The translations under genes and the position numbers were made by a program. A DNA stretch of 64,000 nucleotides from assembly GCF_003628145.1 (NCBI RefSeq), contig NZ_RBZV01000008.1, positions 62,001 to 126,000 on the forward strand, given 5' to 3'. Below, one piece after another: positions 52,383 through 61,871 of this stretch. Source of the stretch: Trinickia fusca. Lineage in GTDB: Bacteria > Pseudomonadota > Gammaproteobacteria > Burkholderiales > Burkholderiaceae. Position 1 is the stretch's first letter, and each line of letters starts with the position of its first letter. Below the pieces are notes generated by a model. The model was given only the letters and a program-made list of their open reading frames with translations, made no database searches and had not been told where the DNA came from.

Positions 52383-53342
52383 TCACTCCTGCAACGCGGC
52401 CCACATCTGCTGGTCGCGTTCGGCCGTCCAGATACGGGGATGCTTGATGCCGCTCGCCTCGTCGTACGCACGCGTGACATCGAACGGCAGGCAGTGCTCA
52501 TAGATAAACACTTGCGCGAACTTCGGATCCATCGCCTCGCGTGTGAGTGCCATCGCCGCCTTCAGATCGAGCTTGCGTGCGACGGCCTCCTCCGCTTGGG
52601 CATACAACGTCGTGACGAAATCCTTCGTGTAATCGAGCCCACGCTTGACCTGCTCGGCCCCGATGAGTGCCGGCCCGCGTCCCGGCACGAGCGCTTGCGC
52701 GCCGAGTGCGCGCAGCGCTTCGAGCGTGGCGGGCCATTCCTCGAGCTGCGCATCGCCGCAATAGCAAGCCGCATCGTATTCGACGAGATCGCCGGAAAAC
52801 AGCACCTTCTGCGACGGCACCCAGACGATCGTATCGCCCTTCGTATGGCCCGCGCCGAGATGCAGGATCTTCACTTCGAGCTTGCCGAGAAACAGCGTGA
52901 GTTCGCGCTCGAACACGAGCGTCGGCCAGGTCAGGCCCGGCACCGTTTCGACGCCCGCGAACAGGCGCGGAAAGCGCTCGATCTCCGATTTCATATCGGC
53001 CTCGCCGCGCTCAGTGATCATTTCGTACGTGCCGCGGCTCGCGATCACATGCTGCGCGCCCTCGGCCACATAGGCCGAAGCGCCGAGCACGCGCACGGCA
53101 TGGTAGTGCGACAGCACCACGTGCTTGATCGGCTTGTCGGTCACGCTACGGATCTTGGCAATGAGGTCCTGCGCCATCGCTGGCGTTGCCGTGGTATCGA
53201 CGATCAGCACGCTGTCGTCGCCGATCACGACGCCCGAGTTCGGGTCGCCTTCAGCCGTATAGGCATAGGTGTTTTCAGAAAGCTGCGTAAACGTGATTTT
53301 CTTCGCTTCGAGGTCCGCCTGGGACGCGAATGCTTTTGTCAT
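52383..53342 (-). CDS. Metallo-beta-lactamase-fold protein with non-canonical metal motif
   Basis: A 319-residue MBL-fold protein. The usual HxHxDH is replaced by H79-Y-H81-A-V-R-V-L-G-A, so the Asp and third His are missing. The Gly-His-Thr-K-G-D of the second site (A-G-H-T-K-G-D-T) and the S-G-D-L-V-E element remain. Such sequences occur in a subset of the quinoprotein-relay/SoxH-like MBL branch. It may bind metal with fewer ligands or be a non-hydrolytic binder. ATG 53342 has GAGGAAG upstream. It is convergent with lhr. Function unknown. Confidence 0.88.
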   Translation of the reverse strand: MTKAFASQADLEAKKITFTQLSENTYAYTAEGDPNSGVVIGDDSVLIVDTTATPAMAQDLIAKIRSVTDKPIKHVVLSHYHAVRVLGASAYVAEGAQHVIASRGTYEMITERGEADMKSEIERFPRLFAGVETVPGLTWPTLVFERELTLFLGKLEVKILHLGAGHTKGDTIVWVPSQKVLFSGDLVEYDAACYCGDAQLEEWPATLEALRALGAQALVPGRGPALIGAEQVKRGLDYTKDFVTTLYAQAEEAVARKLDLKAAMALTREAMDPKFAQVFIYEHCLPFDVTRAYDEASGIKHPRIWTAERDQQMWAALQE

Positions 53343-53467
53343 GATGGTGTCTTCCTCAATTCTCTTCGGATGGGAGCGGACACCGGCCGATCGGGCGCAC
53401 ATGGCCGGCGCATGCGCACTCATTATCCAATAGCGCGCACGAGCCTGCCTGGAGCACGAAGATCGAC

Positions 53468-54676
53468 TTACTGAAGCAGTTGGCTCAAGCCTTCGAACAG
53501 CACGTCCGCGCATAGCACGTAGGCACGTCCGCCCGTGCGCACATGCACCGATAGCGTGACACACAGATTCGTCGAACTCGACGACATGTACGGATCGCTG
53601 ACGACGATCTGCCCTGAGTGCACGAGCGAGTTGCGAAAGTACGCACGCTTGGACCAGTTTGCGCCGAGACGCCGCTCGAGCAGCGGAAACGTGGTGCGAT
53701 GCCACTGGGCATACCGGTCGGACTCGATGTTCTCGCCGACCTGCACGCCGTGCTCGTCGAGCACGAACACGCGCAGCGCCCAGTCCAGCGGCAGAAAATG
53801 CGCGGCGCAGGCGGCCATGTCATCGCCCTGGCAAAACGCCTCCTTCATGCGTCCGAAGGCACGGCGATAAGGCTCGAGCTCCTCGAGATCGGCCACGCGC
53901 CGCAGCCGGCGCCCAGTGGCAAGCCGTCCCGCGAGCACACGCGGGGAAGGCAGGCTGGCGTCGACCTGCTCGACGTCGACGGACGGCCGCGCGAAGTAGT
54001 ACCCCTGTGCGAAGTCGGCATCGCAGTCGACGCTCAGCAACGCCTGCTCCTTCGTTTCGACACCTTCGACGACGATAAACGTGCCGATGTCATGCAACAA
54101 ATCGACGAGACGCAACAGGCTGCGCGAATTGCGGTAGCTGGAGGCCGCCTTGCAGATGAGCTCGCGGTCGAGCTTGACCACATCGGGGCACAGATCCCAG
54201 ACTCGCCCGAGGTTCGTGAGCCCGGCGCCGAAATCGTCGAGCGCGATCAGGAAACCGTGCTCGCGCAGACGCGCGACCGCATCGGCCAGCACGGCCGTCG
54301 TTTCCTGCTGCGCTTCGAGGATTTCGATGACGATGCGCGACGGCGACACGCCGGTCGTCAGAATGTCTTGCGCGAGGCCCGGCCCGTGCTCAGGGTCCAC
54401 TAGCACGTCCGGATGCAGGTTGATGAACAGGACGCTATCGGCCGCGGCGAACGTGTCGAAGCGCCGCACGTGATGCAATGCGCACGCGCGCTCGTATTCC
54501 CCGTAGCGGCCAAGACGGCGGGCAACGGAAAACGCAGCCTCCGGCGCACATGAGGCGCCGTCGTGCCTGGCTCTGAGCAGCGCCTCATATCCGACGGGGA
54601 TACCGTGCGCGAGCGACAGAATGGGCTGAAAGGCACTTTCGATCTGCGGCAAATCGCGCACGTGCGTGTCGCTCAT
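53468..54676 (-). CDS. EAL-domain cyclic di-GMP phosphodiesterase with C-terminal sensory domain
   Basis: A 402-residue protein. The EAL domain occupies residues 10-235 with all main catalytic elements: G-Y-E-A-L-L-R, the N in F-I-N-L-H-P, E in V-I-E-I-L-E, D-D-F-G-A-G, K-L-D-R-E-L and V-E-G-V-E-T. It is followed by a region of about 150 residues (Y-R-R-A-F-G-R-M-K through P-L-L-E-R-R-L) that resembles a Cache/PDC-like sensor. Unusually, the sensor is C-terminal and no membrane helix is seen. It should hydrolyse cyclic di-GMP to pGpG. It is divergent from cheV, 258 bases apart, linking cyclic di-GMP to chemotaxis. Confidence 0.9.
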   Translation of the reverse strand: MSDTHVRDLPQIESAFQPILSLAHGIPVGYEALLRARHDGASCAPEAAFSVARRLGRYGEYERACALHHVRRFDTFAAADSVLFINLHPDVLVDPEHGPGLAQDILTTGVSPSRIVIEILEAQQETTAVLADAVARLREHGFLIALDDFGAGLTNLGRVWDLCPDVVKLDRELICKAASSYRNSRSLLRLVDLLHDIGTFIVVEGVETKEQALLSVDCDADFAQGYYFARPSVDVEQVDASLPSPRVLAGRLATGRRLRRVADLEELEPYRRAFGRMKEAFCQGDDMAACAAHFLPLDWALRVFVLDEHGVQVGENIESDRYAQWHRTTFPLLERRLGANWSKRAYFRNSLVHSGQIVVSDPYMSSSSTNLCVTLSVHVRTGGRAYVLCADVLFEGLSQLLQ

Positions 54677-54934
54677 GGGAACCTGGAATCGTCTGGGTCG
54701 GGCGAAGTGTCGCAGCCACGCGGCAGCTTGGGGACTGCATTCTTCTTACGCATTGCACTATATATCGTCAGATTCTTGCGACAACTTAACAGTTGTTCGT
54801 ACGGAGAAACGCGCACGCCTATCAACTTTCGCATGTCGCGGCCGTTATCAATCGTTACAGCCCCTGCACGTGTCCACCGGGCCAAGCGCGGTGCAACCAC
54901 CGCAGGGGTGCAACTTAAAGAGGAAGGACTTTCG

Positions 54935-55894
54935 ATGGCCGCAGATCAACACTCGATCGACGAACGCACCAATCTGACCAGCTCGAATAAGTTCGAACTC
55001 CTGCTGTTTCGACTCGGTGCGGCCCCTGGCAACGACGACGCGCACGAACTCTACGGCATCAATGTGTTCAAGGTCCGCGAAATCATGACCATGCCGACGA
55101 TCACGCCGATCGCCGGCGCGTCCGACCACATGATCGGCGCGGTCGATATCCGCGGCCAGATCATCCCTGTCATCGATCTGCCGAAAGTCATGGGGTGCAA
55201 CCCGTCCCGCGGCCTGAACATCCTGCTCGTCACCGAATTTGCACGCTCGACGCAGGCCTTCGCGGTCGAGGAAGTCGACGACATCGTGCGGCTCGAATGG
55301 AATCAGGTGCTATCGGCTGAAACGTCGGCCGGCGGCAGCTCGGTCACGAGCATTGCGCGCATCGACGGCAACACCGGCGATTCGCGGCTCGCGCAGGTCG
55401 TGGACGTCGAACAGGTGCTGCGCGACGTGTTCCCGGCCCAGCATCCGAGTGTCGATCCAGCCGAAGTCGGTACGAACGTCAAGATCAAGCCGGGTGCGAA
55501 GATCCTCGCCGCCGACGACTCGGGCTTCGCCCGCAAGCTGATCGAACAGAGCCTGAGTGCCCTCGGCGCCGAATACATCATCACGAAGACGGGCCAAGAA
55601 GCTTGGGATACGCTCGTGCGCATCGCGCGTGAAGCTCAGGAGGAAGGCGTGCGCACACGCGACAAGATCGCGCTCGTGCTGACCGATCTCGAAATGCCCG
55701 AGATGGACGGCTTCATGCTGACGCGCCAGATCAAGGCCGACGACCGCATGCGCGACATCCCCGTCATCATCCACTCCTCGCTGACGGGCACGGCCAATGA
55801 AGCGCACGTGAAGAATGCCGGCGCCACCGGCTACGTCGCGAAGTTCCAGGCCGGCGACCTCGCCTCGGCGATCCGCCAGGCGCTCGTCGCCTGA
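54935..55894 (+). CDS. cheV: Chemotaxis protein CheV (CheW-receiver fusion)
   Basis: A 319-residue protein with a CheW-like domain (about 15-165, including L-Y-G-I-N-V-F-K-V-R-E-I and I-D-L-P-K-V-M) and a CheY-like receiver (about 180-315). The phosphoacceptor Asp is in L-V-L-T-D-L-E-M-P-E-M-D-G, with A-D-D near 185. CheV couples receptors to CheA and acts as a phosphate sink. Start ATG 54935 has a strong A-G-A-G-G-A-A-G-G-A site. Longer upstream frames are spurious. It is divergent from the EAL gene. Confidence 0.93.
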   Translation: MAADQHSIDERTNLTSSNKFELLLFRLGAAPGNDDAHELYGINVFKVREIMTMPTITPIAGASDHMIGAVDIRGQIIPVIDLPKVMGCNPSRGLNILLVTEFARSTQAFAVEEVDDIVRLEWNQVLSAETSAGGSSVTSIARIDGNTGDSRLAQVVDVEQVLRDVFPAQHPSVDPAEVGTNVKIKPGAKILAADDSGFARKLIEQSLSALGAEYIITKTGQEAWDTLVRIAREAQEEGVRTRDKIALVLTDLEMPEMDGFMLTRQIKADDRMRDIPVIIHSSLTGTANEAHVKNAGATGYVAKFQAGDLASAIRQALVA

Positions 55895-55960
55895 CGGCCT
55901 GACGCTTTACCTGACCGGCGCTGCGCTCGCAGCGCTCTCTTGCTGGCCAGCCCTGCTTGC

Positions 55961-56422
55961 CTAAAGCAGCGGCAGGCCCGCGTCGCGTTTAACTTCGCGC
56001 AGCGACAGCACCGATTCGACCGACGTCACGCCCGGCAGCGCGCGCAGCACGTCGCGCACGAAATTTCCATAGTCTTCGAGATCGCGCGCGACCACGTGCA
56101 ACAAATAGTCGGCGCTGCCTGAGACGTTGTGACACGACACGATGCGCGGCACTGCCTGGATCTCCCGCTCGAACTGGTCGGAAAGCCGCCTGTCGTGCAC
56201 GCCGAAGCGCACGAGCGCAAACGCCGTTACACCGATCTCAACCGCCGGCTTCGACAGCACCGCACGGTAGCCCTCGATATACCCCTCCTGCTCGAGCCGC
56301 TTCAGGCGCCGTGCGCACGGCGTTTCGCTAAGGCCTACCGCTTCGGCCAGGCTCGCGTTCGTCATACGGCCGTCGGCCTGCACGGCCATCAGAATCGCAC
56401 GGTCGGTCTTGTCAAGATTCAT
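55961..56422 (-). CDS. Lrp/AsnC-family transcriptional regulator
   Basis: A 153-residue Lrp-type regulator. The N-terminal winged helix-turn-helix has L-D-K-T-D-R-A-I-L-M-A-V-Q-A-D-G-R and S-E-T-P-C-A-R-R-L-K-R-L-E. A C-terminal RAM effector/oligomer domain (about 70-150) binds amino acids. ATG 56422 is preferred to an in-frame GTG ten codons upstream because it begins the consensus M-N-L-D-K-T-D. Convergent with cheV (66 bases). Target genes and ligand are unknown; it is not next to an obvious amino-acid gene. Confidence 0.92.
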   Translation of the reverse strand: MNLDKTDRAILMAVQADGRMTNASLAEAVGLSETPCARRLKRLEQEGYIEGYRAVLSKPAVEIGVTAFALVRFGVHDRRLSDQFEREIQAVPRIVSCHNVSGSADYLLHVVARDLEDYGNFVRDVLRALPGVTSVESVLSLREVKRDAGLPLL

Positions 56423-56534
56423 CGTCGGATCACAGCGCTGATGCAATGGCACGGATGGTAGCGCAAGCGGGGCCCTCGAGGGCGTCGTGGAGCGTCATAG
56501 GCACGCACCCATAGCCTTTCGGTCAGCTGTTTTT

Positions 56535-56591
56535 TGATAGCACATGACGATAGCATCGAGGGATCGATTTTGATATCATCTTTCGCTATCG
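56535..56591. promoter_or_regulatory. hicAB promoter/operator region with FitA-type octamers
   Basis: TGATAGCA (56535-56542) and GATAGCA (56549-56555, in CGATAGCATCG) stand in direct repeat, and an inverted GCTATCG lies at 56585-56591, 10 bases before the hicA ATG. The TGATAGCA word is identical to the octamer of the left-edge FitA-type operator. HicB antitoxins with a ribbon-helix-helix domain normally bind inverted repeats here; cross-recognition is speculative. Confidence 0.45.
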
Positions 56592-56600
56592 CAGGGTGCC

Positions 56601-56852
56601 ATGAAAAGCAAGCATGCCAGAACGCTTGAAGCGATATTTCACCTGCCCACGCACGGCAGCATCGTGTTCGCCGACATCGAAGCGCTCGTGATCGGCCTCG
56701 GCGGACAGGTGAGGGAAGGCGCGGGCTCGCGCGTGGCTTTCGAGCTCAGCGGCATTCGACGGTATTTGCATCGCCCACACCCAGGCAAGGATGCGAAGAA
56801 GTACCAGGTCGAAGCCCTGCGCGCATGGTTTAGCGAACTAGGAGTCGAGTGA
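56601..56852 (+). CDS. hicA: HicA-family mRNA interferase toxin
   Basis: An 83-residue HicA-fold toxin of the dsRNA-binding-like family. The helix M-K-S-K-H-A-R-T-L-E-A-I-F is followed by the strands V-F-A-D-I-E-A-L-V and the conserved R-R-Y-L-H-R-P-H-P-G-K-D near residue 55, holding the catalytic His. It cleaves mRNA when free of HicB. Its stop overlaps the hicB start (TGATG). Order toxin-antitoxin is normal for hicAB. Part of a two-gene operon. Confidence 0.9.
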   Translation: MKSKHARTLEAIFHLPTHGSIVFADIEALVIGLGGQVREGAGSRVAFELSGIRRYLHRPHPGKDAKKYQVEALRAWFSELGVE

Positions 56853-57196
56853 TGAACGTCATGAACTACAACGGATATCTGGCGCGGATCGAATACGATC
56901 CGCGCGACAACATCTTCGTCGGACACGTGCTCGGCGTGTCCGATCGCATCAGCTTTCATGGCGAGTCGGTCGCCGAGCTCACCGATGATTTCCATCGCGC
57001 CGTCGATCACTATCTCGAAGACTGCGCAAAGACGGGCCGCGCGCCCGAAAAGCCTGCCTCAGGCAAGCTCATGCTGCGCATCCGCCCCGAAGTGCACGCG
57101 GCCGTCGGTATCGCCGCCGCAGCGGCCGGCAAGAGCATCAATCAATGGGCCGACGAGGTGCTGGCACGCGCAGCGCACCGTCGTCGAGCCGCTTAG
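56852..57196 (+). CDS. hicB: HicB-family antitoxin with ribbon-helix-helix domain
   Basis: A 114-residue antitoxin. The N-terminal degraded RNase-H-like HicB domain has Y-N-G-Y-L-A-R-I-E-Y-D-P-R-D-N-I-F-V-G-H-V, then D-D-F-H-R-A-V-D-H-Y-L-E-D-C. A C-terminal ribbon-helix-helix (L-M-L-R-I-R-P-E-V-H-A-A-V, about 75-105) should bind the operator. ATG 56852 overlaps the hicA stop; GTG 56849 is an in-frame alternative. AGGAG precedes both. It neutralises HicA and represses the operon. Confidence 0.92.
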   Translation: MNVMNYNGYLARIEYDPRDNIFVGHVLGVSDRISFHGESVAELTDDFHRAVDHYLEDCAKTGRAPEKPASGKLMLRIRPEVHAAVGIAAAAAGKSINQWADEVLARAAHRRRAA

Positions 57197-57309
57197 CACA
57201 GCCAAACGATCCGTTCCCGCTGCTCGCACGCGCGTGCGAGCAGCATACTGGCGGCCAACACTCCCGGTGCACGCGATTAGCGATCAGGCGTGCGAGGAAG
57301 AGGTGTCGA

Positions 57310-57480
57310 TCAGCCCCCCTCAATGCACTGAAACACCCGGCCGGTGCCACCGCACACCGTGCAACGCTGCCCCTCCACCATGCCCGTGCCGTGGCAGGCA
57401 CCGCACGGGCTCTCGCCGACGCCGAGCACGTCGAGCGACGCTTCGTGAGCATGATTCTTCGGGGTACTGGCTTCTTGCAT
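57310..57480 (-). CDS. 56-residue DnaJ-type zinc-finger peptide
   Basis: A short gene starting at 57480 with a perfect GGAGG seven bases upstream and ending at TGA 57310-57312. The peptide has two C-x-x-C-x-G-x-G motifs, C-G-A-C-H-G-T-G at 26-33 and C-T-V-C-G-G-T-G at 40-47, i.e. one zinc site of the DnaJ cysteine-rich type. Free-standing single-zinc peptides of this kind are known in Burkholderia relatives; the role is unknown. No J domain is attached. It lies between hicAB and the AT-rich gap and is antisense to both. Confidence 0.75.
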   Translation of the reverse strand: MQEASTPKNHAHEASLDVLGVGESPCGACHGTGMVEGQRCTVCGGTGRVFQCIEGG

Positions 57481-58144
57481 GGCATTCCTCCATTGCAGGG
57501 CGAATGCTTGTCACCTCAGCAATATCCAGACCGTGCCGCGGTGCAACACCGCGCTGCCCGGCTGGCATCTCAACCAGCGACGCATAATGTGTGAAGAAAC
57601 GAATTAATACCGTTCATTTAGCATATTCCTCACACCCCGCCCATCTAACATTAAGATTACAAAGCAATGAAACCAGTGTTATCAATTTGAAACACAATGT
57701 TCACAAACCACCCCTCCAAGGCCCGCCTCCGCCTTACCCAACAAGACTAACGGGTACGGGCGAAAAGATACCTTTCCCATATTGCGAACCGCTGCGGACG
57801 GTATTAGTATTGGCAGCACCTCGAATCCCACGAAGTTGGGCGCCAAAAACGCGCCAACCGAAACAATTACCGTCTCGGTCGTAACCGTGGGATCTTCACG
57901 CGCAATTAATACCTGCCCGACATTCGGCCGCAATAAATACGTGAAAACGTTTTTATCGTCTCATGGAATCGGCATAGGGGTCTCATGCTTTTCGTAAATC
58001 GGTTGTCGGAATACTTTCCGAATGTTCAACGTCCTTTTGTCGACGATGTAATTGATACCCGGTTTGGAAAGAGTGAACCGGTCCCGATCCGCTTTCGGGA
58101 TTGCTGAACAGATCGACCGTCTACGTTTATTTGGGAGTTTGAGC
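57481..58144. other. 664-base gap, AT-rich after about 57590
   Basis: The row at 57601 has 22 G/C in 60, far below neighbouring genes. Several short open frames exist on both strands; none has a family resemblance or a ribosome binding site. No tRNA, transposase trace or terminal repeat was seen. Together with the AT-rich gap at 34.7-35.2 kb it may be a decayed insertion. Confidence 0.4.
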
Positions 58145-58345
58145 ATGTTGAGCCCTCACGAATTCGCCACGCTCATACTGGTGCGGGACGCCCCCGACCA
58201 GATCGAAGCCGACCGCGCAGAACTCGACACGCTGCTCGAGCGCGAACTGGTAGCGCTGGAGCAAGCCGAGCGCGGGACGCGTCCACGCATCACCGAAAAC
58301 GGTCACTCCGTTCTCGAAGCCTGCTCGCGTCTGCGATGCGGGTAA
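58145..58345 (+). CDS. 66-residue conserved-looking hypothetical protein upstream of phaB
   Basis: A 66-residue protein starting at ATG 58145 (GGGAG upstream, ending at 58345). The sequence M-L-S-P-H-E-F-A-T-L-I-L-V and the helical D-Q-I-E-A-D-R-A-E-L-D-T-L-L-E-R-E-L-V-A-L-E with a basic P-R-I-T-E-N-G-H-S-V-L suggest a small winged-helix-like or adaptor protein. It stands 87 bases before phaB in the same direction and may be co-transcribed. Function is unknown. Confidence 0.65.
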   Translation: MLSPHEFATLILVRDAPDQIEADRAELDTLLERELVALEQAERGTRPRITENGHSVLEACSRLRCG

Positions 58346-58432
58346 CGGGCGGCGCGGCACTGCCCGCGCGCGCGGTGTCTGCCGCTCGAGCCTTCCCCCT
58401 TCATCCAACGATCACAAACGGGAGAACACAAG

Positions 58433-59176
58433 ATGGCTAGAAAGATTGCACTTGTTACGGGCGGCATGGGTGGCATCGGCGAAGCGATCAGCATGCGCTT
58501 GTACGATGCCGGCCACATGGTGCTGGTGACCTACTCACCGAGCAACACGAGCGCCGACACCTGGCTCGGCCGGATGGAAGCCGAGGGCCGGCAGTTTCGC
58601 GCTTTCCCGGTGGATGTGGCCGATTACGCGTCGTGCGAGCGCTGCGCGGCGCAGATCCGCAGTGACATCGGTCCCGTCGACATCCTGATCAATAACGCTG
58701 GCATCACGCGCGATGCGAGCTTCAAGAAGCTCGACAAGACGGGCTGGGATGCCGTGCTGCGCACCGATCTCGACTCGGTGTTCAACATGACCAAGCAGTG
58801 GTATGAAGACATGACCACGCGCAGTTGGGGCCGCATCGTCAACATCTCTTCGGTCATCGGCAGCAAGGGAGGCTTCGGACAAACGAACTACGCCGCAGCG
58901 AAGGCGGGCATGCACGGCTTCACGAAATCGCTCGCGCTGGAAGTCGCTCGCAAGGGCGTTACGGTCAACACGGTCTCGCCGGGCTTCATCGCGACGCGCA
59001 TGGTGACGGCCGTGCCCGACGAAATCATGAACACCAAGATCCTGCCCGATATTCCCGTCGGCAGGCTCGGTCAGCCAGAGGAAGTCGCCGCTCTCATCGC
59101 CTATCTGTGCTCGGACGAAGCGGGCTTCGTGACGGGAGCGAACATCTCGATCAACGGCGGTCAGCACTTGCAGTAA
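58433..59176 (+). CDS. phaB: Acetoacetyl-CoA reductase (PHB synthesis)
   Basis: A 247-residue short-chain dehydrogenase. It has the cofactor motif G-G-M-G-G-I-G at 10-16, N-N-A-G-I-T-R, S-S near 140, and Y-A-A-A-K at about 153-157. The PhaB-specific G-F-G-Q-T-N-Y block and the P-G-F-I-A-T end-loop are present. It reduces acetoacetyl-CoA to (R)-3-hydroxybutyryl-CoA with NADPH, the second step of polyhydroxybutyrate synthesis. PhaA and PhaC genes are not adjacent, so this is a stand-alone paralogue or the operon is elsewhere. Start ATG 58433 is after a GGGAG. Confidence 0.9.
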   Translation: MARKIALVTGGMGGIGEAISMRLYDAGHMVLVTYSPSNTSADTWLGRMEAEGRQFRAFPVDVADYASCERCAAQIRSDIGPVDILINNAGITRDASFKKLDKTGWDAVLRTDLDSVFNMTKQWYEDMTTRSWGRIVNISSVIGSKGGFGQTNYAAAKAGMHGFTKSLALEVARKGVTVNTVSPGFIATRMVTAVPDEIMNTKILPDIPVGRLGQPEEVAALIAYLCSDEAGFVTGANISINGGQHLQ

Positions 59177-59291
59177 CGCACACGCGTTGCCGCCGGGCGC
59201 GCAAACGAAAGCGCCACGGCGGTCGCGCCACGTCTACCGGCCCGTCGGTCCGTCCCCAACCGAAGGGACGGACGGGTTGCCGTCGGCCGCC

Positions 59292-60640
<1,349 letters not shown>

Positions 60641-60744
60641 AGACACCAGGCTGCGCGACGAGCCAACCCCTCAAGGGGTGAAAGCGTCGATCGCTGTCAT
60701 CACGTCGGATGGGGTATCCGATGCAATGCGAGGGCAATAGCGAA

Positions 60745-60771
60745 GCGGGGGCCGGAAGATCCGGCCCCCGC
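60745..60771. other. Strong G+C-rich hairpin between two convergent genes
   Basis: GCGGGGGCCGGA (60745-60756) and TCCGGCCCCCGC (60760-60771) form a perfect 12-bp stem with a 3-base loop. It is 28 bases past the stop of the leftward avidin-like gene and 105 bases past the SDR stop. Neither side has a T-run, so it may act as a rho-independent-like barrier or an mRNA-end stabiliser for both. Confidence 0.6.
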
Positions 60772-60798
60772 AACAAACTGCGTCGAATCGAAACGCCG

Positions 60799-61155
60799 TT
60801 ATTGTGCGTAGAAATCGAAAGTCCCCAGCGAAGACAGCACGGCCGTTCCGCCGTTTGGCAGATACGAGCGCACGCCCGTCATGTAGAGCTTTCCGACTTG
60901 CGAGAGCACGCCGGTCCAAGCGTCCTCGATCACATACGGCCAGCCGTCCGGCCGTACGAACGCCGTAAAGCCGAGGCTCAAAGGAGCCGTTTCGTTAACG
61001 ACGTAGTACCAGCGTCCGGTCACCTTGAACGTTTGCTCGCCGCGCGGCGTGTACTTCGACACGTAGGTCCCGTCGAACGTGCCGCTTCCGTTGCTATTGG
61101 TGATGGTCAATATGAAGTTGCGGTCCTCAGAGACGTACTTTCCGTCGATGTTCAT
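60799..61155 (-). CDS. Avidin/streptavidin-like beta-barrel protein without the biotin-binding set
   Basis: A 118-residue soluble protein. The order of elements matches streptavidin: N-F-I-L-T-I-T-N-S-N-G, then G-T-F-D-G-T-Y-V-S-K-Y, V-T-G-R-W, L-G-F-T, A-W-T-G-V, and L-G-T-F-D-F. The shared G-T-Y-x-S (Tyr43/Ser45 region), T-G-R, L-G-x-T and W-x-G (Trp92 region) positions support the avidin fold. The residues equivalent to Trp79, Trp108, Trp120 and Asp128 are not conserved, so biotin binding is unlikely. ATG 61155 has GGAG upstream; no signal peptide. Related burkavidins are known in Burkholderia. Fold assignment is by eye. Confidence 0.6.
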   Translation of the reverse strand: MNIDGKYVSEDRNFILTITNSNGSGTFDGTYVSKYTPRGEQTFKVTGRWYYVVNETAPLSLGFTAFVRPDGWPYVIEDAWTGVLSQVGKLYMTGVRSYLPNGGTAVLSSLGTFDFYAQ

Positions 61156-61340
61156 GTCGATCTCCAGTCGATGCACTACTGAGCCATACCTGCCGGTGTC
61201 GGTGCCGCGCTCGAACCGTTTCGTCGCCATGCGGGCCATTCGAATACTAGCCAGCGCTTACAAAAACGCAGCTGTCAGGTTAGACAGGGGGACACGCAGC
61301 ATCGCCGCGCGCCGCCCTCTTCGTGCCCCTCGCCAGCGCA

Positions 61341-61700
61341 TCACCCTTGCGCCGCATCGCTCGGTTCAAACGCTTGCACGGCTTCGAGCGCATGCAGCGA
61401 ATAAACGTAAGCCGCACCCGCATTGAGCGCGATGGCAGTCGCGAGTGCCTGCGCGACTTCCGCCTCGGTAGCACCGTTCGCGACAGCCGCTTGCGCATGC
61501 ACGCTGATACAGCCATCGCAGCGCGTCGTCACGGCGACCGCCAGCGAGATCAGCTCGCGCGTCTTCGCATCGAGCGCATTGCCCTCGGCTGCCGCGGCGC
61601 CTAGCGATTGATAGGCGGCGAGCATCTTCGGGTGGGCCTTGCCGAGCGCGCCGAACGAGCGCTTGACGTGGGATGAGGTATTGGTCCAATCGGAAAACAT
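61341..61700 (-). CDS. AhpD-like carboxymuconolactone decarboxylase family protein
   Basis: A 119-residue helical protein. It has the redox C-D-G-C-I-S-V-H near residue 61 (CxxC with a nearby His), preceded by K-T-R-E-L-I-S-L-A-V-A-V-T and followed by G-A-T-E-A-E-V-A-Q-A-L, the AhpD/CMD core. Such single-domain proteins act as alkyl-hydroperoxide reductase-linked disulfide enzymes or have unknown activity. It is divergent from the AraC gene at 61872 (about 170 bases), which probably regulates it. Confidence 0.9.
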   Translation of the reverse strand: MFSDWTNTSSHVKRSFGALGKAHPKMLAAYQSLGAAAAEGNALDAKTRELISLAVAVTTRCDGCISVHAQAAVANGATEAEVAQALATAIALNAGAAYVYSLHALEAVQAFEPSDAAQG

Positions 61701-61871
61701 GAGAGCGACTCCGGAAAAGTGAATGGAAAACGCGACCGTGCCCTGTCTGTGCCGCTTCGTAGCGCTTTACGCTACGTCATGGCCTCAGGCATCGTCGACG
61801 GCTCCACTGTAACGACGCCGAAGCCGCCATAATTGCCGGATTTCCGCAACGTCTTGCTCGATCGTCTCGAC

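Noticed and set aside
57682-57997. Short frames on both strands in the AT-rich gap
   Set aside because: No recognisable product or ribosome site; likely chance openings in low-G+C DNA.
59249-59272. Hairpin TCCGTCCC/GGGACGGA after phaB as a terminator
   Set aside because: The stem is short (8 bp) and no T-run follows, so it is not called as an intrinsic terminator.
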